A stretch of DNA of 64,000 bases from Letharia columbiana (lineage: Eukaryota > Ascomycota > Lecanoromycetes > Lecanorales > Parmeliaceae), in contig NW_023501075.1 of assembly GCF_014066305.1 (NCBI RefSeq), forward strand, positions 248,001-312,000. The letters run 5' to 3'. The notes under the pieces were generated by a model. It had not been told where the DNA came from. It saw only the letters and a program-made list of their open reading frames with translations, and searched no databases. Shown here piece by piece: positions 1-14,305 of this stretch (the stretch's first letter is position 1; the number at the start of each line of letters is the position of its first letter). The position numbers were made by a program, and so were the translations under genes.

Positions 1-1990
1 TAGAAAAATATAAGAACGCGTTAATTAAAAAATAGGCTAATTTATTAACGCGTTTTCGCGTTTTTTTAAATTCTTATTTATAAAGAAATTTAACGCTGAT
101 TTTTAATATTATAAAGTTAGATTTTAATCAAATTTTTTTAAATTTAATAATCTAATTAAAGTCTTTAAGAATTATTATTAATAATAGACTTTTCTTAGCT
201 TTTATATAATAATAAATATTTATTTTAAGCTTTTAAGAATTTAGATTTAAGAATTCTATAAGATAAATTTATCTTTTTTTAGATTTTATTTTACGCGTTT
301 AATTTATTATACGCGTTTTCTCTTTTAAAGAATAATTAGAAAGATAATTAGAATATTAATTAAATCGCTTATTTTTAGAATATTATTTATTTTATACTTA
401 TATTTAAAAAGATATAATAATAAATATAAATACTTTTAATTAAGAATTTTTATTAATAAACTCTTAATTAGCTAATTAGTTTTTTAATATTAAAAAAATA
501 TTAGATTAATTAGAAGATCTTTAAAGCGATTAATTAGAAAATTCTAAAAATAGTTAATTAGAAAGTTCTAGAGATAATTAATTAGAAAATTCTTAAAATA
601 ATTAATTAAAAAGTTTTAGAGATAATTAATAAAAAAGTTCTAGAAGTAATTAATTATAAAGTTCTAAAAGTAATTAAATAATAAATTTAAAAAGTAATTT
701 ATTAATAAATTTAATTATATTAAAAAAAGAAGAGATAGACTTTATTATAAAAGAAGCTTAAGATTAAAAACTTCTAATATATAATAAGAATAATAATATT
801 ATAATTTAGCGATAAATTTTATAACGAATTTATATAAGTTTATTAATTTTAATATATAAATAATTAATATAATTAAAAGAAGAAGAAATAATTCTTATAA
901 TTCTAATTATTATAATAAAAGAGAGTTTAAATATAATCTTCTCTTTTTTAATTATTATTATAATTATCTAATTTTCTAAATTAAATAAATTTATAAATAT
1001 ATTATTAATAAGAATAAAGAGTTAATATATATATTTAATAATAATATATTTAGCGATAATAATATAACTCTATTTTAAGATTAAACTACTTTTTAAAATT
1101 AAGATATTATTTATAAAAGTAGAAATTTTAATAATATTTAAAATAAAAATATAAAAACCGCGATAATTAAAGAATATCTATCTTCGTAATAAAGAGTAAA
1201 AATAAATATATATAATAAGAAATTTAGAAAGAGAAAATCTATTAGATTACCCGCGGCGGCTATAATAGATAAAAAAGTATTTTAAATATTATTAATAATA
1301 AAAGTAGCTAGAAAGTTAAGTAATAAGATTTTTAAAAAATTTATTATAAGCGAGAAGAAAAAGAATATAAGAAAAATTATAATTAAATATATATTTAAAA
1401 TAAGAAAAATATAAAGATATTATCTAGATAGTAAGTTTAATTTTATATATATTTTTAATTATCTTTCTAATTATAGTCTACTAGCTATCGCCCTTCGCGA
1501 AATTAAATATTTTTAGAAATTAACTAAGCTATTAATTTCGAAAGCTTTATTTTTAAAACTCGTTTAAGAAATTACGTTAATTAATAAAGATAAACTCGAA
1601 AATTATATTAATTATCGATTTTAAAGTTTTATTATTAAGGCGATATAGAAGGCGATAAAAGCTTTTCTAATTAATAATCTTTAAAATAAGACTTTTTATT
1701 ATTTTTATATATAAATCGCTAATAATAAAATATAGATTTTTAACTTTTAATAATTTATAATAAATATATAATATTATAAATTAAGAATATATAGCTTTTA
1801 TATAAACTTTTAAAATTATTTAATATTAAGCTATATACGAGTATAACGATAAGTTAAAAGCTTATAATTTAATTTAGATAGACTTTTAAACTATTATAAG
1901 TAATAGAATAAAAAACTTTATAATTAAATTATCGACTTTCTTAACTTATAATATAATCTTTAATTATTATATTATTTATAAGAGTATATT
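1..1990 (+). repeat. Left arm of a ~1.9-kb inverted repeat
   Basis: This segment is the reverse complement, with RIP differences, of about 49,860-51,715. Anchors are the opening bases with ACGCGTT and the GCGTT near 90-100 (mirrored near 51,630-51,700), and a rare GC-rich word, CCCGCGGCGGCTATAAT, near 1,250 that appears reversed near 50,590. The arms enclose about 48 kb. The left arm may continue beyond the window edge. No coding motif was recognised; both arms are full of stops. It is probably a decayed transposon present in two orientations. Confidence 0.8.
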
Positions 1991-3590
1991 TTACTTTAAA
2001 TTAATATTATATAATATATTTAATTTATAATTTAAAAAAATTATATTATATTAAAAAATTAAAATTATTTATTATTATAAAACTATTTATATTATAATTA
2101 TAGCTTTAATATTATTATATTTTCTTATTTAATTAATAATAATTATATATTTTTATAAATTCTTATTATTATCTTAAAAAATAAAGTATTTTAATTAAAA
2201 TCTATAAGATATTTAATTATTATATTAATCTTAAGATTATATTCGACTTAGAATTCTAATTATCTTTATAATTAATCTTATATAAAATAATAAATTTATA
2301 ATTCTAAAAGATTATATTATATTAAAAAATTAAAATAAGTTATTATTATAAAATAAATTATATTATAATTATAATCTTAATATAAATATATATTATATTT
2401 ATATAATAGATTCTTATTATTATCTTAAAAAATAAAGTATTTTAATTAAAATCTATAAGATATTTAATTATTATATTAATCTTAAGATTATATTTAATTT
2501 AGAATTCTAATTATCTTTATAATTAATCTTATATAAAATAATTAATTTATAATTCTAAAAGATTATATTATATTAAAAATTAAAATAAGTTATTATTATA
2601 AAATAAATTATATTATAATTATAGTCTTAATATAAATATATATTATATTTACTTATTTAATTAATAAATACTATATTATAATATTTATATAATAAATTCT
2701 TATTATTATTTTAAAAAATAAAGTATTTTAATTAAAATCTATAAGATATTTAATTATTATATTAATTTTAAGATTATATTCGATTTAGAACTCTAATTAT
2801 CTTTATAATTAATATTATATAAAGTATTTAATTTATTATTCTAAAAATTTATATTATATTAAAAAATAGAAATAATTTATTCTTATAAAATAATATATAT
2901 TATTATTATAATTTTTATATAAATAGATATTATACTTTTTTATCTAATTAATAAATATTCTATTTATATAATAGAATCTTATTATTATTTTAAAAAATAA
3001 AGAATTTTAATTAAAATCTATAAGATATTTAATTATTATATTAATTTTAAGATTATATTTAACTTAGAATTCTAATTATCTTTATAATTAATCTTATATA
3101 AAATAATTAATTTATAATTCTAAAAGATTATATTATATTAAAAAATAGAAATAATTTATTCTTATAAAATAATATATATTATTATTATAGTTTTTATATA
3201 AATAGATATTACACTTTCTTATCTAATTAATAAATATTTTATTTATATAATAAAATCTTATTATTATTTTAAAAAATAAAAGATTCTAATTAAAATCTAT
3301 AAGATATTTAATTATTATATTAATCTTAAAATTATATTTAATTTAAATTCTAATTATCTTTATAATTAATATTATATAAAGTATTTAATTTATAATCTTA
3401 AAAAATTATATTATATTAAATTATAATAAAAATCTATTATAATAAAATTATAAGTATTTATAATTATAGTTTAAATATCTTATTTTATTATTTAATTAAT
3501 TAATATTATATTTAATAATAGATTTTTATTATTATCTAAAAAAAATAAAAGATTCTATTAAAATTTAAAAGACTTTTTTTTTTAGAATTA
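1990..3590 (+). repeat. Tandem array of ~250-286-bp units
   Basis: A conserved word (AAAATCTATAAGATATTTAA and its surroundings) recurs about every 250-286 bp, with units beginning near 2,161, 2,411, 2,697, 2,976, 3,256 and 3,523. The last unit is more diverged. Two further units lie at about 29,256-29,590 at the left edge of the second copy of the large duplicated unit, and one inverted unit lies at about 42,970-43,210. The array therefore seems to belong to the left end of the ~10-kb unit. All units are RIP-mutated. No coding potential. Confidence 0.75.
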
Positions 3591-4343
3591 ATTACTAATC
3601 GCTAACTAATTTATTAGCGTATAATTAAGCTCGCGAACTTTTTTTAAGATTTAAATTAAAATTCTTCTTTAAGTCTTTTATTATATCTATTTTATTCTTC
3701 TTTATCTAAAAGTCTTATAATTTTATATTATTAATTATTATCTTAAATTTTATATAAGCGCTACGAATTAAGATTAAAATCGTAAGTTTTTTATATATTA
3801 CTTCTTTCTTTTTTTCTTTTTTTCTTACTTATTATAATATTATAATAATTAGAAAGATACTTAGAATTTATATTTTATTTTCTTCTCGTAATATATCTTT
3901 TATATATTATTATTTATAGATCTAGTAAATATATATATTATAAAATTAATATAATAGTAATTTTATATAGCGAGAAGATAAATAATAATAGAATTATAAA
4001 TAATCTATTATTAAAAGAGAAAAATAAGATTCTTTATTATTATAAAGTAAAATTAAATTTATAATTTTAATTATATATATAGAAGTAGATAATATAAACG
4101 ATCTTTAGCGAATACTTCGCGATAATAATCTTTTAATAGAATTCTTCTTATTTCTATCGCTATTAAGATTTCGTAATTATCTAATTAATATTAAAAATTA
4201 TAAGTATAAAGCGATAGAAGAGCTCTTATAGAATTCTTATATTATTAAATCTCGTCGATATATAATAACTCTCGAAGTATATAACTTATTTAAAGCTCGC
4301 TTATAAAAGTTATATATTATTAATCTTAATACGATATTAACTA

Positions 4344-4852
4344 CGCTGCGCAACGGGGCGAGGAACCCCGACGGGGTTTCGGGGGTGTCGGGGTCGGGGT
4401 GGGGTTCCGGGTCGGGGTTTCGAGTCACCCTGAAACCCCGACCCCGCCCCGACCCGGAGGCGAGGTTTCGGAGTGTACCCCGGCTACCTCGGTGAATTCT
4501 AAGTACCTCTGAGTACTCCTAAGTAACCCCCTTAATTTTAATATTATATATTAAGAATAGAATAAAATAAAGTATAAGATATAGATACTTAGAAAGATAC
4601 TTAGAAAGATATATTTAAGGCCCGTTACGGGGGTAATAACTCTATATTTAAAGCTCGTTACGAGAATATTAGCTTTAAGCTAATTCGTTATAGAAGTAAT
4701 AGTCTTAGACTAATCTAATTAATAGACTTAACGAAGGAACGAAGTACTCTCGTTACATCGGTGAAAAAATTCTACTTCGTTAAAACTTCGACTTAAAGCG
4801 AAATAGTATTAGATATTTAAAATCTCGCTTTATTTCGCCTCGTTACGTAGCG
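4344..4852 (-). mobile_element. MITE-like element, copy 1, with G-rich arm
   Basis: The element is 509 bp with imperfect terminal inverted repeats CGCTGCGCAACG...CGTTACGTAGCG. TAACTA flanks both ends (4,338-4,343 and 4,853-4,858). The unoccupied version of the site can be read in copy B near 30,350-30,365 as TAATTA, its RIP-decayed form, which supports a true insertion. The left 200 bp are very GC-rich with runs of G (4,374-4,417) and a matching C-rich inverted partner (4,434-4,456), so it can fold into a hairpin and possibly a G-quadruplex. CA and TG are still present in this arm, so the copy is less RIPed than its relative at 31,608. No coding capacity is visible; it is probably non-autonomous. 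Confidence 0.75.
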
Positions 4853-7800
4853 TAACTACGAGAGATAAAGTTAAAAATATAAATAAATTTAAAAGTATAA
4901 ATTTAGAGGAGTAGAAAAAAATATTATAAGAGATTAAAGATATATACTTTTATAAATAATAAGACTAACTATATTATAATATTATTAAATATTAATATAT
5001 ATAATTTTTTTATTTAATATTCTAGAGGGAAAGTATATATCTATATTAGCTATATAATTAAATCTAAATAATTAAGAATAGAAAAGCGTTATTAATAACG
5101 ATAAGAGTATAAACTCGTAATAAAAAGATTTAATAGAAAGAGAAAATATTAAATAATTCTATCTATCTTATAATTCTAAGATAAATAAAATAAGAGAAAG
5201 AATAAGAGATAAGTATATTATTAGATAATAACTCGAAGTTATTAATTAAATTATTTAATATAATCGAGTAATCTTATAAGTAGAGATTACTTCTTATTTT
5301 TATAATAATTTAAAAGTTTTAATAAAGAGCTTATTAATCTCTATAAGCGAAAATAATATATATCGACTTTTACGACTACGAATTTTATTATACGATTAAG
5401 AAATATAAGTATAGAGATTTTACGATATAGAATTATTTTTCTAAGATCGATTATAAGATATATTATTATTATTTCTCACGTATATAAAATTATTAATTCT
5501 TAATTTTTAAATTAAAAAAATATATAATTATATATAAATGAATTCTATAATAAATACTCTTTTTATTTATTACTCTCTTTTTAATAAAAGTATATTAAAA
5601 ATCATCTAGACTAATTAATTAAAATTCGATTTATTATCTTTATATATTTATTTTAATAAAGTTAAATACGTAATATAAAGAAATTTAATAGTATAATAAT
5701 TTAATATAAATAATAATAATTTTCTAGATTTATTAAACTCGGCTAAATAGTAGCTAAAGAATTACGATTATATATTAAATAAATAGAAGTTAGATAAAGA
5801 TAGCGATAGAGTAAAAGAGACTTTTTAAATAATAGTTAATAACTATAATAGCAAGATTTTAAATCGCTTTTTATTTTTATTATTAAGATATAAATACTTA
5901 AGTATAAGAGCTTAAAAGAAGAGATTATAATAGATTTCGCTATCTATTAATTAGAAAAATACTTAGAATTTTATATTATAAATTCTTTTCTTTTATATTA
6001 AACGCTAACTCTTATATTATATATTATACTCTTTATTCGAGATCTAGATTATTTTAATATTACGATAGATTTAAAGTTTAGATAAAGAGATAAATTATAA
6101 TATCGAAGAAAATTAGAATTCGTAATAAATATAAGAGAAGATAAAAATTTCTTAAGTAATTATACTAGCTAGAAAAGATAATTATTATTAAATTAGATAA
6201 ATATTTATAGATTATAATATAGATATTAAAAAGCTATATAATAAGACTCTCTATTAATTTCGCCTACGAGAAGTATTAATTAATATCTCTTTAATAATAT
6301 TAACTAATTCGCTATTTCTTAATAAGAAATATTATTAAAATATATAAATTTAAGTTATCGTATTATTTAATAGCTATAAAATTAATATTAATAATAAAAA
6401 ATTCTATTTATAAATAAGAAAAAATATCTAATTAATAGTAAGAGAGCTATTATCTACTTTTAATTAATCGATTATTATTAAAGTCTTATTAAGATCTATA
6501 GCGTTCGCCTTCGAAGTTTTAGAGTTAATAAATCTTTTTTAAGATAATTAAGAGGTAATAAACTTATTAATATATTACTTAATAGCTCTTTATCGTCGAT
6601 CTCTCGATTCTTTATAAAAGCTATTTCTTATACTTAATAATAATAAAGCGATAACTTTATATCTTTAAGTTTTTAGCCGTTTACGCTATCTATCTTATAA
6701 GCTTCTTTAATATTTCTATTAAAAATTATAATCGATTTTAAGATATAATTCTTTTTAATTACGATATCTTTTTTACGCGGCGAGTACTTTTTATTTATAA
6801 GTATATCTAGAAATAAATAATACTTCTCGATTAAGATTTATATTTATATCTTTATAGATATTACTATTTAAAAGACTATTCGAATTATTTAGATATTTAT
6901 ATTTATTAGATATATATTTTATTCTCTTTAAACCTTTCTTCTTATTAGCTTTAATATTTTTATTAAATTTACTCTTATCTTTCTTTCTTAACTTTTTAAC
7001 TTTTTCTTCTTCGATCTTATAAATAATATCTTAAATTCTTATTATTATATTAAATTCTTACTTCTAATTTAATTTATATTAAATTCGTTTATAACTATTA
7101 TTTAGCTTACGATACTTTAAAATCTAAAAATTCGAGATTTTATTTTATACTCTCGATGGATATACGCAATTAATATTATTATTTAAGACTCTCTCTTAAA
7201 GTAATTATCGTTACGCTTTAAGTGTTTCTTTATTTACTTATTATTAATACTTCTTCTTTATCTTATACGCGTAATAAATATAATTAATTTTATAATTTAA
7301 ATCTCGAATTTTAGACTTCGTATAGAGCTAAAATAATACTTTATAGTAATTAAATACGAATTTCTAATTTCTAGCGTTTAATTAAGTTTTAAGCGTACTT
7401 TTATAAATTAAAAAGAAATATTTATCGATCGAGTCTTTAATTAAATTCGATATCTTTATTTTATTAAATATCTTTATAAATAAAGCTATCGATAATATAA
7501 GAACGTAGAGATAATAGAGATTTTATACTCTCGTAAATTATCTTAATAAGCTTTTATAGAAAAAATCTATATTTATAAATTATTTAAATTCTTATTCGAT
7601 TTATAAGCGTACTTTTATAAGTTAGAAAGAAATATTTATCGATTAAGTCTTTAATTAAATTCGATATTTTTATTTTATTAAATACTCTTATAGATAAAGC
7701 TATCGACGATATAAGAACGTAGAGATAATAAAAATTCTATACTCTCGTAGATTATCTTAATAAGCTTTCGTAGAAAAAATCTATATTTATAAATTATTTA

Positions 7801-7941
7801 AATTCTTATTCGATCTATAAGCGTACTTTTACGAGTTAAAAAAAAAATTTATTAATCGAGTCTTTAATCGAATTCGATATCTTTATTTTATTAAATATCT
7901 TTATAGATAAAGCTATTAACGATATAAGAATATAGAGATAA

Positions 7942-8126
7942 TATTAGAAACTTAATAGTATATATAGTAACTCTATATTATAGTATAAAGAGAATACTAT
8001 CTATATAGAATTATTATAAGTATAGACTTTATAATAAAATAGAAAGATTAAAAGGCCTTAATACGCTAAGTCTAATTAGGCTATAATATAAGTAAGTAAG
8101 ATTATAAGATTATTAAAATCGTAATA
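7942..8126 (-). repeat. 3' LTR of the gypsy element
   Basis: This 185-bp repeat has a partner of equal length at 14,306-14,490. The two differ mainly at C/T and G/A positions, as expected after RIP of a duplicated sequence. On the minus strand it is the downstream LTR, because the polypurine tract adjoins its inner edge at 8,127. Confidence 0.88.
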
Positions 8127-8140
8127 TTACCCCTCTCTTT
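8127..8140 (-). promoter_or_regulatory. Polypurine tract of the gypsy element
   Basis: The minus strand reads AAAGAGAGGGGTAA immediately before the 3' LTR. In LTR elements this tract primes plus-strand DNA synthesis. It is one of the few G-rich words left in the element. Confidence 0.75.
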
Positions 8141-9167
8141 AATTTAAAGCTTCGGCGACGATTACTATATAGTAGATATCGATCTTATAGAAAGTATATC
8201 TAAGCGTATATAAAGTAATATTCTTAGATATATTAACTTAATATTTTATTACGATATCGAGATCTTTTTATAAATTAATATAACTATTATAAATTAGTAG
8301 CGCTAATAGAGGAAATTATTTTAAAGATCTTTTAAATAATAAATAAGAGCTAACGATTTCGAGGTAATAATAGTAGAAGTCTGCTATTAAATTCGAATAT
8401 TTTATTATATTCGTAAATAATTATTAGAATAAATTTTCTTTAGTTTTAAAGCCTCTATATCTAATTTTATATATAAGATATTCTCTCTTACTAGTTAAGA
8501 AATTATTCTTCTATTTATCTAGCTTAGATTAAACTATTTCTTTAATATCGTAGATTTTATCTTTTTTATTAATATCGATAGATAACGACGAAGGCTTAAT
8601 CTATTCTAATAGTAGATTATTATTATTAAGATATAATAGCTATAAATAAAAGATAGAGTAAATATTATTTATAGAAGTTAGAAGTTCTAACTCGTAAATA
8701 AAATTATTTAAAGCTTTAATAATTTTAAATAATTCGAAATTCTTATAATCTAGTAATTTATTAAGACGTATAATTTTAATATTTCTTTTATTAAGTATAA
8801 TTATATCTTTAACTCTAAATTCTAATATTGAAAGTTAATAATAATTAACTTATTTTTTCTATAAAGCTTATAACTATTTAAACTAACTTTTTAAATAATC
8901 TCTTATAATATCTATCTTCTCGATAAACTTATTAGCTAACTTAATATCTCTCTTCGCTCTTTAATTAGCGAATTAATCTTAAAAATTAAAGAATTCTATT
9001 CTCGAGCGAGGAATATATTTTTTAATAAAAAGAAATAGTAATACGCTTAATAAGACGTTCTTATCGAAATTAATATCGAACTTTACTATTAATAATAAAT
9101 TTATCTAATTATCTTAATTATAATTAATATAAACTTTAAAATATTATTTTAGAGTAGCGTTAGCGTT

Positions 9168-9209
9168 CTCTATTTATCTATTAATTTCGAGATAAAACGT
9201 AATAGAGAG
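9168..9209 (-). pseudogene. Integrase core relic (gypsy)
   Basis: The minus strand translates as LSITFYLEINR*IE. The gypsy integrase signature around the catalytic glutamate normally reads LS.AFHPETDGQTE. Every difference is explained by C-to-T or G-to-A changes (for example HP to YL, D to N, G to R, Q to stop), so this is a RIP-mutated integrase. Flanking sequence on both sides is also consistent with integrase but full of stops. The position downstream of the reverse transcriptase supports a Ty3/gypsy element. Confidence 0.75.
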
Positions 9210-10949
9210 TTTAGATTTAATTCTAATTCTTTTATATAGTCTTCTCTAGAAATATATCGTAAATTAGATATCTCGATCGAAGATAATAATAAATAGATAT
9301 TTTTTCTCTCGCTATATAAATTCGATAAAGGCCTAAACTACTACTTTTACTTTTAGAGAGTTTAAAAAAATAAATTTCTTCTTCTTATTAAGTCTATTTA
9401 TAACTATTATAATATATTAATAGAAGCGTCTATATCTAAGATAAATAGATAATAATATAATAAAGTTAATAAAAATATCTTATTAATATTATTCGAGAAT
9501 AGAAAGAGATTTAAGTAAATCTTACTTATTCTCTTTATAAGTTTTAAATCTTTTATAAATATAATAGCTCTTAATATAGCGAGTAACGAAATTCGTTATT
9601 CTTAGTTAATAGTAAAGTCTACTTATTTTATTATAAATTAATAATCTATTAGCGTAACCTTCGAATAGAGAGTTATAAATATCTCTAATAATTTTAATTC
9701 GTAATTCGAGAATATTCGATATATATAATCTATTATTAATATATAATAACTTATTATAAAAATAATAATCACTTAGTTTTAGCTTAAGATTATTCTTAAT
9801 TATTTTAAATAATAACTTTCTCTATTTAGATATCTTTAATTAAATAATTTTTTAAATAATATCGTTATAATTATAAATATTCTTTATTTAATATAATAAC
9901 TTAGAAGTATTAATAGCAGAGACTTCTCTCGATTCTTCTAAGAACTCCTCTTAAGAAGTCTTTATTAAGGCCCTTAATAGTAATTCTTTATTAAACTTCT
10001 TATTATTAATATTATCTTATTTACTAAATTTATATAATATTATAGTTAAAGAGATAATACTTTCTCTTATATCGTTTAAAAATATAATAACTAGATATAT
10101 AATATTCTTAATATCTTCGTTAAGATTATTATTTTTAAAAATTATATAATATCGATAACGAGTATAATCGTTATCCTCGTTTTTAGATAAATCTCTTACT
10201 CGTCGAGTAAGGTTATTAGATTTAATACTTTATTTCCTTAAGCGATAGATAATATAAAAGTTAAATTCGAATAGAAATTTCATCTATTTAAATAATATAA
10301 AGTATTATAAATTCTTATAATCTAAAATAACTTTAATAAAGTTCTTAATAAAGATACTAACTAGTTTAGAATATTATTTCTTAAAAATCTATATTATAAT
10401 TATAAGTTTCTTATTATAAATATTATAATTATACTCTATAGAAGATATCTTCTTAAAGAGAAATACTATAAATTTAAGTACTTTATCTTTATCTTCTTAT
10501 AATAAAATAATAATAATTATAAAATTAGACGCGTTTATTTCTAATTAAGTCTTTTTATTTAAGTTAAAGTATATAAATATAGAAGTAATAGTAAAAGCTT
10601 TCTTAAGTATTTCGAAAGCGAGTTATTTAAAGTATTCTTAAGTTTATAAATAAATAAAGTCTTTCTTTTATTAAGTATAAGTAAGATTTATTAGAGATAT
10701 AACGATTTTAAAATATCTTATAATAAACTTTTAATAGAAATTAGTAAATTTTAGAAATACTTATATATCTTTAATATATCTAAATTTCTTTTATTAAGTA
10801 ATAGTCTTAATTTTCTTTATATTTATTTCTACTTCTTTCGTTATAATAATTAATTTTAGATATTTAACTCTAATAATATAAAAGTTATATTTATTAATAT
10901 TAAGATAAAGACTAGCTTATCGAAGTTTCTTTAATATCTTTTTTATATA

Positions 10950-11207
10950 TTAAATATACTCGTTTTTAATATTATTATAAATAAGAATATCGTCTAGATA
11001 GATAATATAAAATATATTTAAATATTCGCGTAAAATATTATTAATAAATACTTGGAAAGTAATAAGAGTATTATATAATCCGAAAGATATTATTATATAT
11101 TTAAATAAGTTATATCGAGTAAGAAATATAGTTTTTTTCTTATAATTCTTTTTTACTCTAATTTCGTTAAAAGCGGCTATAATATCGAATTTACTATATA
11201 TTCTCAT
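10950..11207 (-). pseudogene. Reverse transcriptase fragment, Ty3/gypsy
   Basis: An 85-residue open stretch encodes the core of a gypsy reverse transcriptase: YSKFDIIAAFNEIRV (RT motif A with its aspartate), FGLYNTLITFQ (motif B, family form FGL.NAPATFQ) and IYLDDILIYN (motif C, with both catalytic aspartates). Substitutions relative to the family, such as NAPA to NTLI, fit C-to-T and G-to-A mutation. It is the longest open frame in the repeat block and has no start codon of its own; it is an internal part of the pol frame of the element at 7,942-14,490. The protein cannot be functional because stops flank it on both sides. Confidence 0.92.
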
Positions 11208-14200
11208 CGTATATAATTTAGCGAGAGTCTCTTTAATTAATAAGAGAGCGTTTTAATTAGAGATAGTAAGTGCGTTAAGAGCTCTATAGTTTATATATAG
11301 TCTAAGTTCTCTATTAAATTTCTTTATAATTAGAATAAGTATTATATAAAGAGAAGTACTTAATCTAATATAGTCTTTTTCTAATATTTTATTAATATAT
11401 TTTTTTATAACTAATATCTAATCTCTAAAAAGTCTATAAATCCTTTTCGATAATAAAATAACTTCTTTTTTAAAATCTATTTCGTAATTAATAGAGCGAT
11501 AAAAGGAAAGTTTATTAGCTTTAATAGGATTTTAAATATCTAGCTATTTATAATATATTATAAAAACTTATTTTTATAGCTATTTCGTAATTAGTAATTT
11601 CTTTCTTAACTTATAAAAGAATTTCTTATAATCTTTTATTATAATAACGATAACGTTAGTAATAAACTTTACTTTCTTATTAATAAAATTAAAAAATTAT
11701 TTAAAATCTTAAAGCTATATAATAATAACTTAATTCTCTAATTTTTTAGTTATCTTAATAAAGATATAGATAAAGATCTTTACTATATTCTTTTTTTTAA
11801 ATATAATCTTTACTATATAATTTAAATTCTTTTTTAAAAACTTATTATTACTCTAAATAATAATAGATTTATTATATAATAAATAGTTAAATATATAATA
11901 ATTCGAATTAAGTATAATAATTCTAAATCTAAAAAATATATAAGAGTTATACTATTCTAGTTATAGTATATCTAGAATAATATTAAATCGTTTTAATAAG
12001 ATAATTAAGTACTAAAATTCTTTTATATAATCTTCTAAAATAAGTTTTATTAAGATTATATATATAATATTAGAAATAAAGATAGATTTATTATTAATTA
12101 ATTATAATTTATAGAATTATATTAGTACTATCTTAAATAGCTTATTTATTTTAATAAAAGATATATTTATAAAGCTTAATACTAAAGCTTCGATATTCAA
12201 GAGATAATTAATCTTAATCTATTCTATTAATATAATAATTTTTCTATAAAAGTCTAATTAGCGTTTATTCTATAAAGAGGCTTTAATAATAATAGTATAC
12301 GCGGATAGAAAGACGAAAGCGAGTATTCTTTCTATTTCTAACTCTTTAATTCTTATATATAAGATTTTTAGATCTCTAACGACAACTTAGCTAAGAATAT
12401 TTAATTTTTTAATTCTTATAATAATTCGATAAGAATATTCTTCTTAACGTCGATAGCTTTTAGAATTATATTAACTTATTCTTTTATTAATAGATCTATA
12501 TTCTTATATAGAGTACTATTATTACTAAAACGATATTTAATCTTTAAATACTTAAAATATCTATCTTCTTTTCGAATTTTATTTATTAATAATTTAGAAT
12601 ACTTATATTCTTATATATAGAAATTTTCGATAATAATATTATTATTTCTTTTAGTAGAGAAAGTATTATATTAATTATTCGAGGGGGTAAAGTTTTTATA
12701 ACTATTATTAGTTTTATTAATTTCTTTCTTACTCTTTAGATTTAATATATTATTAATAGTCTATAGATTTATATCTAATATTTATAGAAAAATAATTAAT
12801 TCTTAAAAAGTATTAAAAGACTATCTTAAAATTCGATATCTTAGATATATAGAGATTAATCGTTTTAGATTAAATATTTTATAGATATTAGTAAATTTTA
12901 AGAAAGTAATAGCTATAGAGAATCGTACGTAGTAGTCCTTAAACGATTTCTTCTTATCTATTACTTCTATATTAAATTTAGAATTAAATATCTTAATATT
13001 TAATTTAATAATCTTATTATATATTTCGAATATATTATCTAATTCGTCGATTATTTCTTAGACGATTTAATATAAATCTAAGATATCTTTATTTACTCTT
13101 ATTTTAATAATATTATATATAGTAAACTTATAATAATTTTATATATAATTAATTTTCTTAAGTTTAATAGAAAAGATTATAGCGCTTTATCTAAATTTCG
13201 CTTTAAGATATTAACGCTAGCTATTCTACTTATTTCGATTATTAATATTATAGAAATTTAGAATATCGAGATATCGTTTATTTAATTCTATATTCTCTAC
13301 GCGATCTATAATAGAGATATAGCGTAAATTTCGATAAATACTATTAATAAGAATACTCGACTAACGAGATATAATCTCTATATTCTTCTTATCGAAGTTT
13401 TTTAAATTAGCTAATATAAGAGGTTATTACTTCTTTAACTATTACTCTTTACGTCTTAAGTCTTATTTAAGTTTTTTATTTTCTTTAATAAGTTTCGTAG
13501 TATTAATGCGATATTTATTATATAAGCCTCGAAGTCTATTATTAGTTTCTCGCTTATAAAATAATTAATTATTACTATTATTTAGCTAGATATTAATTAT
13601 TAATATCTTTATCTTAGCTTAAGCGATATTATAGCTAAGTTCTTTATTTTATTATTAAAGAATCTTAATATTACGATTAATAGTTTAAAAGCTTTTTATT
13701 AATATCTTTAATCTATTATATTAAGTATTAGAAGTTTCGATAGCGCTTTTTATAAAGTTCTATAAGTTAAAAATAAAGATAAAGATTATAGTTAACTCTT
13801 CTTCGATAATATCTATAAGTTATACTTCGATATAACTTAAATTAGATTTAATAATATATCTTTTAGAGATAGAACGCTTTCTTTTACGTTATATAGACGA
13901 TTTAGCTTTATTAATATTTAAAACCTTCTTATCGAAGTTCTCGAGTTCTTCTAAATAATAATATATTTATAACTTACTTATAACGGTTTAACTTTAAGTA
14001 TTATCTAGATTTAGAGTTAAGAGATATATAGCTAATATTAAGTTAATAGATATATAAAGAAGATTTAGTCTAGAGTCTATTCCTTTTAATATATTAAAGA
14101 TATCTATTTTTTTTAAATTCTTATTTAATCTAGCTAGATTAGTCTTTATATAAATAAAAAACTTTCTTTTAAATAATCTTTCGAGTAGTAAGCTTCTTTA

Positions 14201-14305
14201 GCTATAGCTATTAACTTCTTAATAATATACTTTCTTCTTAACTATATATTTAGTATAACTAGTAAATAAATCGCTATCGCTTTAGAAGAAAGATAGATAG
14301 TATTA

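Noticed and set aside
1..400. Telomere or subtelomere signature at the window edges
   Set aside because: No TTAGGG or CCCTAA tandem repeats at either end.
4237..4428. 63-codon minus-strand frame with PDPEPHPDPDTP
   Set aside because: It joins the G-rich arm of the MITE to RIPed host-unit sequence; the reading crosses the insertion boundary at 4,343.
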